This document shows positions 1 through 7,508 of a DNA stretch of 44,903 bases, piece after piece. The stretch is from contig NZ_POQS01000001.1 of assembly GCF_002885955.2 (NCBI RefSeq), positions 723,782 to 768,684 of the forward strand, in the 5' to 3' direction. The position numbers and the translations under genes were made by a program. Below the pieces are notes generated by a model. That model was given only the letters and a program-made list of their open reading frames with translations, made no database searches and was not told the origin of the DNA. The stretch comes from Achromobacter pulmonis (GTDB lineage Bacteria > Pseudomonadota > Gammaproteobacteria > Burkholderiales > Burkholderiaceae_B). How positions within the stretch are numbered: the stretch's first letter is position 1; every line of letters begins with the position of its first letter.

Positions 1-2
1 GC

Positions 3-50
3 AAGAGCAACCAGGTCGGCGCCGCCGTGGGCTTCCGCCACATCTTCTGA
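3..50 (+). CDS. Gram-negative porin, C-terminal end only
   Basis: Only the last 15 codons and the TGA stop are inside the window. The residues end GAAVGFRHIF, which matches the final beta-strand of trimeric general porins of beta-proteobacteria: alternating hydrophobic residues and the terminal Phe recognised by the BAM machinery. The frame is the only one of the three that reads to a stop with a sensible membrane-strand pattern. The gene would lie in the outer membrane as a diffusion channel. It converges on the minus-strand gene ending at 88. With so little sequence the substrate and subfamily cannot be given. Confidence 0.6.
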   Translation, partial: KSNQVGAAVGFRHIF

Positions 51-87
51 TGTCTCTCGCGCCGGGCTCCGCGGAGCCCGGCTTGCG

Positions 88-888
88 CTACACCGCCATC
101 CGGCTGTTGATGAGATCGGTGACCAGCATGTGCCCGGGCGCGTGCGTGATGCAGAATTCCGGCCGCACCGAGGCCACCACCGACTGCGGCGTCACGCCGC
201 AGGCCCAGAACACCGGCATCTCCCCTTCCCGTATTTCCACCGCGTCGCCGTAGTCCGGGCGATCGATGTCGGCGATCCCGATCAGGGCCGGGTCGCCGAG
301 GTGCACGGGCGCGCCATGCACCGACGGAAAGCGCGAGGTCACCTGGATCGCGCGGATCGCGTCGGCGGCCTTCAGCGGCCGCATCGACACCACCAGCGGC
401 CCGCCGAACACGCCGGCCGGGTGCGTCTGGATGCTGGTGCGGTACATGGGCACGTTGCAGCCCTGCTCGATGTGGCGCACCGGCAGGCCGTTGTCCAGCA
501 TGGCTTCCTCGAACGAGAACGAACAGCCGATCAGGAACGACACCAGGTCGTCGCGCCAGATGTCGCGCACGTCGGTGGGCTCGGCCACCAGCTCGCCGTT
601 CTTCCATACGCGATAGCGCGGAATGTCGGTGCGGATATCGATGTCCTCGCCCAGCTCGGGCAGCGCCGGATCGCCCGGCTCGGACATGGCCAGCAAGGGG
701 CACGGCTTGGGATTGCGCTGGCAGAAATGCAGGAAATCCGCCGCCAGCGCGCGCGGCAGGATCGCCAGGTTGGCCTGCACGTGGCCCGGCGCCAGGTTGG
801 CCGTGGGGCCGGTCAGCCGGCCGCTGCGGGCGTCCAGGCGCACCTGGCGCGCCGCCTGCGCGCCGGCTCGCATCGAATTGGCGATCAT
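88..888 (-). CDS. DUF1445 putative hydro-lyase / D-glutamate cyclase family (YcsI-like)
   Basis: A 266-residue protein of the PF07286 family, annotated in bacteria as putative hydro-lyase. The mammalian relative interconverts D-glutamate and 5-oxo-D-proline. Recognisable family stretches include [11 protein letters not shown] near residue 40, [13 protein letters not shown] near 130, CNVPMYRT near 155 and a C-terminal FWACGVTPQ followed by [11 protein letters not shown]. The length fits the family. The reading frame stays open far upstream, but the ATG at 888 lies just after the amidase stop (891) and gives the family N-terminus. It is the last gene of the TRAP/DUF2848/amidase operon, so it probably acts on the imported compound or its hydrolysis product. 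The actual substrate is unknown. Confidence 0.8.
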   Translation of the reverse strand: MIANSMRAGAQAARQVRLDARSGRLTGPTANLAPGHVQANLAILPRALAADFLHFCQRNPKPCPLLAMSEPGDPALPELGEDIDIRTDIPRYRVWKNGELVAEPTDVRDIWRDDLVSFLIGCSFSFEEAMLDNGLPVRHIEQGCNVPMYRTSIQTHPAGVFGGPLVVSMRPLKAADAIRAIQVTSRFPSVHGAPVHLGDPALIGIADIDRPDYGDAVEIREGEMPVFWACGVTPQSVVASVRPEFCITHAPGHMLVTDLINSRMAV

Positions 889-890
889 GG

Positions 891-2249
891 CTAGCCTCTC
901 GCTTGCGCCAGCAGTTCCTCGACGGCCAGGCCGATGGCCAGCACGCGGCGGTCGGCGCCGTTGCTGGCCGCGATCATCAGGCCCACGGGCGCCGTGCCCG
1001 CCGCATGGCAAGGCAGCGACAGCGCGCAGCCGTCCAGGAAGTTGATGAGCGTGGGATTGCGCAGGATCAGGCCGTTGGCCGCGTAATAGGCTTCGTCGGC
1101 GGCCAGGTCGGCCACCGCCGGCGCCACGATGGGCGTGGTCGGCATGATCAGCGCGTCGTAGCCGGCGATGCGGTGGTCCACCGCCGCCACCCAGGCCTCG
1201 CGGGCGTCCAGCAGGTCCAGGTAGTCGGCCGCGCTCATGTCCTTGCCGCGCATGATGCGCGACACCACGCGCGGGTCGTAGCGCTGGCCGGCGCGCGCGA
1301 TCAGGTCGCGGTGCCAGGCCCAGGCCTCGGCCGCGGTGAAGCCGCCCTTGGCGTTGATGGCGGCCAGCTGCGCGAATTCCGGCACGGCGATCTCGTCGAC
1401 CAGCGCGCCGGCCTCGCGCAGCCGCGCGACCGCGGCCTCGAAGCTGGCGGCCACGTGGCTGTCCATGCCGTCCAGCGCCAGCGTGGTCGGCACCGCCAGG
1501 CGCAGGCCGCGCAGCGGCAGCGCCTGCGGCGCCGGGCCGCCGTCGCCCGACAGGATCGCGTCCAGCTCGGCGCAGCAGCGCACGCTGGCGGCGATGGGGC
1601 CGATCGAGTCCAGGTTGGCCGACAGCGGCAGCACGCCTTCCATCGACACGCGCCAGGCGCTGGGCTTGAAGCCCGTCAGGCCGCAAAGCGCAGACGGAAT
1701 GCGCACCGAGCCGCCGGTGTCCGAGCCGATGGCGGCCACGGCCATGCCGTCGGTGATCGACACCGCCGCGCCCGAGGACGAGCCGCCGGGGATGCGGCCG
1801 GTGGCGCGGTCGTAGGGATTCAGGGGGGTGCCGTAGTGAGGGTTGATGCCCAGGCCCGAGTAGGCGAACTCGGTCATGTTGGTGCGGCCGATGATGACGG
1901 CGCCGGCGGCGATCAGGCGCTGCACCACTTCGGCGTTGGCGTCGGCGGCGGGTTCTCCGGCGCGCGCCACCGAGCCGGCCATCGTGGTCTCGCCCTCGAC
2001 GTCGAACAGGTCCTTGATGCTGATGGGCAGGCCTTCGACGGCCGAGCGCACGATGCCCGCCGCGCGCAGCGTGTCCGACGCGCGCGCCTGGGCCAGCGCC
2101 GCCTCGGCATACAGTTTGGTGTAGACGCGGGCGCCCTCGCCCGCCTCGTCGCGGGCGCGGGCCAGCGCGGCCTCGGTGAGCGCCACGGACGTCGTGCGGC
2201 CCTCGTTCAGGGCCTGGTTCAGTTCGTTCAGGGTCGGAAACATAGTCAT
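891..2249 (-). CDS. Amidase-signature hydrolase (GatA-like)
   Basis: A 452-residue amidase signature (AS) enzyme. The Ser-cisSer-Lys triad is visible: Lys79 in [10 protein letters not shown], the glycine/serine-rich loop GGSSSGAA with Ser157, and the nucleophile Ser181 in [12 protein letters not shown]; the 24-residue gap between the two serines is the family spacing. It would hydrolyse a carboxamide to the acid plus ammonia in the cytoplasm. The gatCAB subunits are not adjacent, so I read it as a catabolic amidase and not as the tRNA amidotransferase subunit. It is separated by 2 bp from the DUF1445 gene downstream and by 48 bp from the DUF2848 gene upstream. Substrate unknown; the operon suggests a TRAP-imported carboxylated amide. 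Confidence 0.85.
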   Translation of the reverse strand: MTMFPTLNELNQALNEGRTTSVALTEAALARARDEAGEGARVYTKLYAEAALAQARASDTLRAAGIVRSAVEGLPISIKDLFDVEGETTMAGSVARAGEPAADANAEVVQRLIAAGAVIIGRTNMTEFAYSGLGINPHYGTPLNPYDRATGRIPGGSSSGAAVSITDGMAVAAIGSDTGGSVRIPSALCGLTGFKPSAWRVSMEGVLPLSANLDSIGPIAASVRCCAELDAILSGDGGPAPQALPLRGLRLAVPTTLALDGMDSHVAASFEAAVARLREAGALVDEIAVPEFAQLAAINAKGGFTAAEAWAWHRDLIARAGQRYDPRVVSRIMRGKDMSAADYLDLLDAREAWVAAVDHRIAGYDALIMPTTPIVAPAVADLAADEAYYAANGLILRNPTLINFLDGCALSLPCHAAGTAPVGLMIAASNGADRRVLAIGLAVEELLAQARG

Positions 2250-2297
2250 CCTGGTGCCGCTGGGCGGCTCAAGTACACACGGGGACGGCCGGCGGCC

Positions 2298-2981
2298 TCA
2301 GGCCACCACGGGCAGCGTCTCCACATGATAGCGGTGGCGCAGGCTGCGCTGGCGGCGCGGATCGTAGAGTTCCATGGCGAAGTCCACCGACGGGCGGATG
2401 CCGCCGATGGCGCCGACCGTGCCGCAGGTCATGCCCGCGCCCGCGGGCAGCACGGCGCTGCCGCCGGTGTAGCCGGCCACCAGGTCCTGCGGCGTGCGCA
2501 GCGAGGCCAGCGGGCCTTCCTGGTACAGCACTTCCGCGCCGTTCTCCACGATGTACGAGCGGATGACCAGCTCGTCCCAGTAGTCGGCCACGTCGGCCAG
2601 GCGCCATGCGCCCGTGGCCAGGGGCTTGACGCAGACCTGCTTGGACATGGCCACGCTGTAGGTTTCGAGCTTGCGGTCGGTGTGGTCCGACGCGATGCTG
2701 ACGTACATCTCGCCGTCGATCGCGAACACGAAGGTCTCGACCTCGCCGGAGGAATCCTCGCCCAGCGCCTGCACGGTCTCGTCCTGGGTCAGCTGGTTGG
2801 CGGCGATGCGGTAGTACAGCGGCACGCTGCTGGGGCGCGGCACGCCGATGGCGGCCAGTTCCTCGATGTGGTGCTCGATGGCGGCCATGTCGCGTCCGGC
2901 CCAGCCGGCCACGATCACGGAATTGAACTCGACTTCCACCCGGCGCGGCTGGGAATCTTCGATCTGGAATACGGCTTTCAT
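2298..2981 (-). CDS. DUF2848 domain protein (FAH-like fold family)
   Basis: A 227-residue protein of the DUF2848 family, distantly grouped with fumarylacetoacetate-hydrolase-like proteins. It opens MKAVFQIED and contains the conserved-looking stretch EVETFVFAIDGEMYVSIASDHTDR (near residues 80-100, an acidic/His cluster that could bind a metal) and AGAGMTCGTVGAIGG near 180. No signal peptide or membrane segment is seen. Position between dctM and the amidase implies a role in breaking down the imported substrate. By analogy with the FAH fold a C-C bond hydrolysis or decarboxylation is possible, but that is inference only. Confidence 0.75.
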   Translation of the reverse strand: MKAVFQIEDSQPRRVEVEFNSVIVAGWAGRDMAAIEHHIEELAAIGVPRPSSVPLYYRIAANQLTQDETVQALGEDSSGEVETFVFAIDGEMYVSIASDHTDRKLETYSVAMSKQVCVKPLATGAWRLADVADYWDELVIRSYIVENGAEVLYQEGPLASLRTPQDLVAGYTGGSAVLPAGAGMTCGTVGAIGGIRPSVDFAMELYDPRRQRSLRHRYHVETLPVVA

Positions 2982-3009
2982 ATCTGTCCTGCGGAATCTG
3001 AGAGGTAAA

Positions 3010-3031
3010 GGACGCGGCGCCCGCCGCGTCC
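3010..3031. repeat. GC-rich hairpin between dctM and the DUF2848 gene
   Basis: GGACGCGGCG (3010-3019) and CGCCGCGTCC (3022-3031) form a perfect 10-bp stem around two bases. On the operon (minus) strand the stem is followed by a short TTTACC, so it is a weak terminator or an mRNA-stabilising hairpin. It could lower expression of the enzyme genes relative to the transporter. Confidence 0.5.
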
Positions 3032-3054
3032 GAAAGAAGGTTTGCGGCGGCGCC

Positions 3055-3097
3055 CTAGGGCCTGTTCACACTAAAAGGAGCCATGCACAGGCCCTAG
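3055..3097. repeat. Perfect 11-bp inverted repeat across the dctM stop codon
   Basis: CTAGGGCCTGT (3055-3065) and ACAGGCCCTAG (3087-3097) are exact reverse complements with a 21-base loop. The dctM stop codon (3094-3096) lies inside one arm. It may be a dispersed intergenic element or an RNA-processing hairpin; I cannot count genomic copies from here. Confidence 0.6.
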
Positions 3098-4377
3098 CCG
3101 AACACGCGCGGCAGCCACAGCGCCAGGTCGGGCCAGAACGCCAGCAGCGCGAGCATCACGAACATGGCCGCCACGAACGGCAGGCTGCCGACGATGACCG
3201 CGTTCATGGACCCGCTCTTGCGCAGGCTCTGCACCACGAACAGGTTCAACCCGACCGGCGGCGTGATCAGCGCGGCCTCGACCAGGATGATGATCACGAT
3301 GCCCAGCCAGATGGGATCGAAGCCCAGGCCGATCATGATGGGCGCCACGATGGGAATGGTGGTGATCATCATGGAGAGGGTTTCCATGAAGCAGCCCAGC
3401 ACCAGGTAGAAGATCACCAGGATCAGCAGCATCCAGCCCGGCGACAGCCCCAGCCCCGAGATGGACTGGGTCAGCGCGTCGGTCAGGCCGGTGGCCGACA
3501 TGACGAAGTTCAGGAAGCTGGCGGCGATCACGATCAGCATGATCATGGCCGTCGAACGCATGGTGCCTTCCATCACCTCGCGCAGCATCGACCACGTCAG
3601 GCGGCGGAACCAGGCGGCCAGGATCAGCGCGCCCAGCACGCCCAGCGCGGCGGCCTCGGTCGGCGTGGCCAGGCCGGCGTAGATGGAGCCCACCACCAGG
3701 AAGAAGATCCCCATGGGCGGCGCCAGGTGCACCAGGCTGGCGATGCGCTGGCCCCACGTGGCCTGGACCTTCTTGCCGCCCCACGACGGCTTGGCCACGC
3801 AGGCCAGGACCACGGTCAGCATGAACAGCGCCGCCATCGCGAAGCCCGGGATGATGCCGGCCAGGTACAGCTTGGGCACCGAGGAATTCGTCAGCACGCC
3901 GTAGATGACCAGGTTGATGGACGGCGGAATCAGGATGCCGAGCGTGCCGCCGGCGGCCAGGCTGCCCAGGAACAGCGGCTCGTTGTAGCCGTACTTGCGG
4001 ATCTGCGGAATGGCCACCGTGCCCACGGTCGCGGCCGTGGCCACGCTGGAGCCCGAGGTCGCCGAGAACAGCGTGGAGGCGCCGATGTTGGCGTGCATCA
4101 GCCCGCCCGGCAGCCACGACAGCCACAGGCTCATCGCGCCGTACATGCGCTCGGCGAAGCCCGCGCGCAGCAGCACTTCTCCCAGCATGATGAACAGCGG
4201 AATCGCCACCAGCAGGAATTCGTTGTTGGTGCTCCAGGAAATCTCGCCGATGGCGCGCGTCAGCGGCAGCATGGAAAAGAGCGGGTCCAGGATCAGGCCC
4301 AGCACGCCCAGCGCGGCGCCTACGGGAATCGACAGGCCGATCAGCACCAGCAGCAGGATCAAAGCGGTGGAAATCAT
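3094..4377 (-). CDS. dctM: TRAP transporter large permease (DctM family)
   Basis: A 427-residue, very hydrophobic protein of the normal length for DctM/YiaN large permeases, with about 12 predicted membrane segments. Family stretches seen: GLSIPVGAALGVLGL at the N-terminus, ATSGSSVATAATVGTV near residue 110, GILIPPSINLVIYG near 150 and a C-terminal ITPPVGLNLFVVQ. It forms the sodium-driven translocation channel together with the DctQ subunit. Its ATG overlaps the dctQ stop by four bases (ATGA), so translation is likely coupled. The substrate is set by the binding protein encoded upstream; the downstream enzymes suggest an organic-acid amide or related acid. Confidence 0.93.
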   Translation of the reverse strand: MISTALILLLVLIGLSIPVGAALGVLGLILDPLFSMLPLTRAIGEISWSTNNEFLLVAIPLFIMLGEVLLRAGFAERMYGAMSLWLSWLPGGLMHANIGASTLFSATSGSSVATAATVGTVAIPQIRKYGYNEPLFLGSLAAGGTLGILIPPSINLVIYGVLTNSSVPKLYLAGIIPGFAMAALFMLTVVLACVAKPSWGGKKVQATWGQRIASLVHLAPPMGIFFLVVGSIYAGLATPTEAAALGVLGALILAAWFRRLTWSMLREVMEGTMRSTAMIMLIVIAASFLNFVMSATGLTDALTQSISGLGLSPGWMLLILVIFYLVLGCFMETLSMMITTIPIVAPIMIGLGFDPIWLGIVIIILVEAALITPPVGLNLFVVQSLRKSGSMNAVIVGSLPFVAAMFVMLALLAFWPDLALWLPRVFG

Positions 4378-4994
4378 GCGGCGTCTCCCTTGACCATGCG
4401 CTCGCCGGCGGCGGCTTCTTCTTCAGCTTCTTCCTGCGCCGAGCGCACGCCGCAGATGTTCCTGACCAGTTCGATATCGCCGGTCACCAGCGCCGCCGAG
4501 GCGCGCGCCAGCATCAGCGCCACCGTCACGCACATCCACGCCAGGCCCAGCGCCCACAAGCCCTGCGGAATCCACAGCGGCGTCGCAAGCGGCGTATTGG
4601 CGGCGGACTTCTGCGTCCACGAGGCCTGCACCACTTCGGAGGCGTAATACGTCAGGTACACCATGAAAACCGCCAGCGCCACCAGCGAGATCCAGTCCAG
4701 CACCGCGGCGACGCGCACCGGCATGTGCTGATAGAGCACGTCCACGCGCACATTGGCCCGCTGCAGCGTCGCGAACGCCAGCGCCCACGAGGTGCTGATG
4801 GCGAAGGCGTAGCTGGACAGCTCATCGGCCCCGCCAGTCGTGAACCCCAGAAATTTACGCGCGAGCACATCGAACGAAATCAGCAGCACGCTGGCCACCG
4901 TCAACGCGCCGCCGGCCCACACCGCCAGCCGCGAAAAACTCTCCGCGCGCCGCAATATGCCGCCCAGCAGGCGAAAGTGTTCGGTTTGAGTCAT
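4374..4994 (-). CDS. dctQ: TRAP transporter small permease (DctQ family)
   Basis: A 206-residue membrane protein with four hydrophobic segments (near residues 25-45, 65-85, 105-125 and 150-175), the usual layout of DctQ. The stretch SSYAFAISTSWALAFATLQRANVRVD is typical of the family, with the conserved Arg after segment 2. I chose the ATG at 4994 over one 27 bases upstream because AAAGG sits 8 bases before it. The C-terminal tail is acidic (EEAEEEAAA). It follows dctP after a 141-base gap full of hairpins and overlaps dctM by 4 bases. It partners DctM in the inner membrane. Confidence 0.9.
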   Translation of the reverse strand: MTQTEHFRLLGGILRRAESFSRLAVWAGGALTVASVLLISFDVLARKFLGFTTGGADELSSYAFAISTSWALAFATLQRANVRVDVLYQHMPVRVAAVLDWISLVALAVFMVYLTYYASEVVQASWTQKSAANTPLATPLWIPQGLWALGLAWMCVTVALMLARASAALVTGDIELVRNICGVRSAQEEAEEEAAAGERMVKGDAA

Positions 4995-5040
4995 AAAAAA
5001 ACCTTTGAAAAACAGCCGCAAACCCTAGCCACCCTACGCA

Positions 5041-5133
5041 CCAGGCACATCCCATCGGGATGCCGAGGATCCGGCTCCGCCGGTCCTCAGGCATGCCCCC
5101 CTGGGGGGGAAGCGCGCAGCGCTTCGGGGGGGG
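5041..5133. repeat. Multi-hairpin element between dctP and dctQ
   Basis: Four stems lie back to back: CATCCC-ATC-GGGATG (about 5048-5063), an imperfect GAGGATCCGGC/GCCGGTCCTC stem (about 5065-5089), CCCCCC (5096-5101) against GGGGGGG (5103-5109), and GAAGCGC-GCA-GCGCTTC (5109-5125) followed by eight G. The G tract after the last stem can also pair with the C tract, so alternative folds exist. Lying just after the binding-protein gene, it probably cuts or stabilises mRNA so that dctP product exceeds permease. From memory, similar palindromes are scattered in Achromobacter and Bordetella intergenic regions. Confidence 0.65.
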
Positions 5134-5135
5134 CT

Positions 5136-6182
5136 CTACTTCTTCGCCACGACGCCCAGCGTCTTGCCGATCGTGGCGTTGAAGTCGTTCACGCATTGCG
5201 CCGAGCAGCGCGCGGCCCACTTGGGCAGCACGGCTTCCTGCGTGACCTTCTTCAGCAGTTCGCGGTCCGCGTCCGTGGGCTGGACCAGGACCATCTTGCC
5301 CTTGACCGGGTACGGGCACGCGGCCGCGCCGGTGTTGCAGTCATAGCCTTCCTGGGTCTGGCGCGCCGCGGCGTCCCAGATGTCGTCGACCAGGGTCTTC
5401 ACGTTGGTCTGCAGGAAGCTGCGGACCTTGGGATCGAGCTTGTCCCAGGCCTTCTGGTTGACGGCGTGGATCTGCTGGTTCCAGTTGATCGGCAGCGCCA
5501 CCAGGTGGGTGGAGACCTCGTACCACTTGGCCGAGTAGCCCGACAGCGAACCCGTGATGGCGCAGTCGACCACCTTGTTCTGCAGCGCCGGCACCACTTC
5601 GCCGAACGCCATGGTCACGCTGGAGCCGCCCAGCGCCTCGACGAACTCGGCCGTGGTGCGGCTGCTGGTGCGGACCTTCTTGCCCTTGATGTCGGCCAGG
5701 CCCTTGATCTCGGCGTTGCAGAACAGCACCTGCGCGGGATAGGTCGAGATGCCCAGCAGCTTGACGTTGCTGCCCTCGCCGTACAGCTTGGCGTAGACCG
5801 GCTCGAATGCGTCGGTCACGGCGCGCGCGGTCTTGACGTCGGGCGCCAGGCCGGCCAGGTCGATCGCCTCGTTGATCGGGTTGTCGCTGGCGAAGTACGC
5901 CAGCGTGGCGGTGCCGAACTCGACCACGCCCTGCGACATCAGGCGCAGCAGCTCGGGACCCTTGAGGCCCATTTCGTTGAAACCCTTGATCGTGGCCGTG
6001 ACCTGGCCCTTGGAGAGCTCGGGGATCGTCTTGGTCCAGAACGGTTTTTCGTAGTCGTTGTAGGCGGTCAGGTTGCTCAGGCCGCCCACCACCTTCAACT
6101 GGGTCTTGGGCAGGTCTTGCGCCTGGGCGGCGCCGGCGAGCAGGCCGGCGGCGACTGCGGCGAAAACTAGAGACTTTTTCAT
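5136..6182 (-). CDS. dctP: TRAP transporter substrate-binding protein (DctP family)
   Basis: A 348-residue periplasmic receptor. A signal peptide MKKSLVFAAVAAGLLAGAAQAQ is followed by the mature domain. The substrate-gripping Arg region is GKKVRTSSRTTAEFVEALGG (near residue 170) followed by FGEVVPALQNKVVDCAITG, as in DctP proteins that bind carboxylates. The C-terminus is unusual in holding four Cys (DCNTGAAAC, then RCSAQC), which could form two disulfides. ATG 6182 is preferred to a TTG six bases upstream because AGGAG sits 8 bases before the ATG. First gene of the operon; promoter expected in 6183-6516. Confidence 0.92.
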   Translation of the reverse strand: MKKSLVFAAVAAGLLAGAAQAQDLPKTQLKVVGGLSNLTAYNDYEKPFWTKTIPELSKGQVTATIKGFNEMGLKGPELLRLMSQGVVEFGTATLAYFASDNPINEAIDLAGLAPDVKTARAVTDAFEPVYAKLYGEGSNVKLLGISTYPAQVLFCNAEIKGLADIKGKKVRTSSRTTAEFVEALGGSSVTMAFGEVVPALQNKVVDCAITGSLSGYSAKWYEVSTHLVALPINWNQQIHAVNQKAWDKLDPKVRSFLQTNVKTLVDDIWDAAARQTQEGYDCNTGAAACPYPVKGKMVLVQPTDADRELLKKVTQEAVLPKWAARCSAQCVNDFNATIGKTLGVVAKK

Positions 6183-6516
6183 GGACAAAACTCCTAGCTG
6201 GCGGGATGGTATGCCGCGCGCGGGACCCCGTTATCCCGGTGGCGCGCGGATGGCTGATCGGGAGTCAGTAGCCCCGCGGCGATCGTAGATGCGCCGCCAT
6301 TGCAGCGTCAGGGCCCGGGAGCGTCCAATCGTATGTTGCGATACGGGGGTATAAATATTTCTTGGGTCTGCCGGACGCGGGCTACGACTTTTTGCGCAAA
6401 TCACGCTGTGGCGCGGCTTTGCGGGCCGCGGCGGCGGTTTTGCGCGGCGCCGCAAAAACGGCTTTCATAAAAATAGGGACACTGTCTGCTGGGGAAAACA
6501 CCTACCCTGCCAACGG
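6183..6516. promoter_or_regulatory. Intergenic region upstream of dctP (334 bp, no gene)
   Basis: No credible gene is present. It separates the end of a LysR gene from dctP, both on the minus strand, so it should hold the dctP promoter. Seen here: an AT-rich block TATAAATATTT (6350-6360), a palindrome CGTAT-N6-ATACG (6330-6345), a perfect palindrome TTTGCGCAAA (6391-6400) and a hairpin TTTTGCG-N6-CGCAAAA (6438-6457). The A/T tails of that last hairpin have the wrong polarity for an intrinsic terminator. No start site can be fixed by eye. Confidence 0.5.
6330..6345. promoter_or_regulatory. Candidate operator CGTAT-N6-ATACG
   Basis: A 5-bp-arm dyad directly beside the AT-rich block at 6350-6360, about 150 bp upstream of the dctP start. 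It is a plausible binding site for the LysR protein encoded at 6517-7422, although the spacing of symmetric T and A (T-N10-A) is one base short of the classical T-N11-A. Confidence 0.35.
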
Positions 6517-7422
6517 CTAGCAAGGCGTCCCGTCGCCGGCCTGGGCGGCCACTTTCTGGGCCATCTGCGCGATCACGCGCACCGCGTGGCTGTCCGGCCC
6601 CTGCACCCAGGTCGCGGTAAAGCTCAGCTGCGGCAAGGGGTCGGCCTGCACCCGCAGGATGCGCAGTTCGCCGCGCGCCAGCTCCTTGCCCAGAAACACC
6701 GGCGCGATCACGCTGGTGCCGATGCCGTCCTGAGTCATGCGCACCACCATCGACATGGAGGCGCTGCCGTACATGCGCGGCGCGGTCACGCCGGCGCGCG
6801 TCAGCATGTCGCGCACGACCCGGTACGGCGCGCTGTTGGACGGATAGGTGATGATGGGCAGCTTGCCGATGCGCTCCAGCGTCAGCGGCTCCGGCCCCAG
6901 GTCCAGCACCGGGCTGGCCACCCAGGCCAGCGGATAGGTGCACAGCGCCAGGTTCTCGACCCGCGCCTCCAGCACCGGCCCCATCAGGAAGGCCAGGTCG
7001 ATCTGGCGCGACATCAGGTGCGAGCGCAGCACGTGCGTGGTGTCGACCTCGATCTCCAGCACCAGCGCCGGATAGTTGGTGTGGATGAGTTCGATCAGGG
7101 CCGGCAGCCAGGTCTGCACGATGGTCTCGGCCACGCCGATGCGCACGGTGCCCGTCATCACGTTCTGCTCGCGCGCGGCCTCGAACATGTCGCGCCGCAG
7201 CTGCAGCATGCGTTCGGCGTGCGACAGCAATTCATGGCCCTTGCCGGTGAGCTTGACGCCGCGCGCCTCGCGCTCGAACAGGCGCACGCCCAGGTCGGCC
7301 TCCAGCGAGGCGATGCGTTGCGATACCGCAGGCTGCGTGGTGTTGAGTTTTTCGGAGGCCGCGCGGAAGCTGCCCAGCGTGGCCACCCAGAAAAAAGTTT
7401 CGATGTTGCGTAATTCGATCAT
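6517..7422 (-). CDS. LysR-family transcriptional regulator
   Basis: A 301-residue LysR protein. The winged helix-turn-helix covers residues 1-60 (IETFFWVATLGSFRAASEKL, then TTQPAVSQRIASLE), followed by an effector domain from about 90 (GTVRIGVAETIVQTWLP). The frame extends 11 codons upstream, but ATG 7422 gives the canonical MIELRNIETF start. It is encoded upstream of, and in the same direction as, the TRAP operon, and back to back with a DMT exporter gene 86 bp away. It could control either; the TRAP operon is my first guess because LysR genes commonly sit beside catabolic/transport operons. Effector unknown. Confidence 0.9.
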   Translation of the reverse strand: MIELRNIETFFWVATLGSFRAASEKLNTTQPAVSQRIASLEADLGVRLFEREARGVKLTGKGHELLSHAERMLQLRRDMFEAAREQNVMTGTVRIGVAETIVQTWLPALIELIHTNYPALVLEIEVDTTHVLRSHLMSRQIDLAFLMGPVLEARVENLALCTYPLAWVASPVLDLGPEPLTLERIGKLPIITYPSNSAPYRVVRDMLTRAGVTAPRMYGSASMSMVVRMTQDGIGTSVIAPVFLGKELARGELRILRVQADPLPQLSFTATWVQGPDSHAVRVIAQMAQKVAAQAGDGTPC

Positions 7423-7425
7423 GAG

Positions 7426-7485
7426 CCTGTTCCCCCGGCTCGATGAGCGTATCATGTCAGCCGCCCGTCAGTACCCTGGAACAGG
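7426..7485. repeat. Inverted repeat CCTGTTCC-N44-GGAACAGG in a divergent promoter region
   Basis: Exact 8-bp arms at 7426-7433 and 7478-7485 bracket most of the 86-bp gap between the LysR and DMT starts. It may be a two-site operator shared by both genes, or chance; no other support. Confidence 0.35.
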
Positions 7486-7508
7486 GCCCCAAATCAAGGA
7501 GTCTTCCG

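Noticed and set aside
903..3008. Long plus-strand open frame over the amidase and DUF2848 genes
   Set aside because: Composition is typical of a GC-rich shadow frame (Arg/His/Gly/Gln) and the minus strand encodes recognised enzymes with intact motifs.
6438..6457. Intrinsic terminator after the LysR gene
   Set aside because: The stem TTTTGCG-N6-CGCAAAA has T before and A after on both strands, the wrong polarity for a U tract following the stem.
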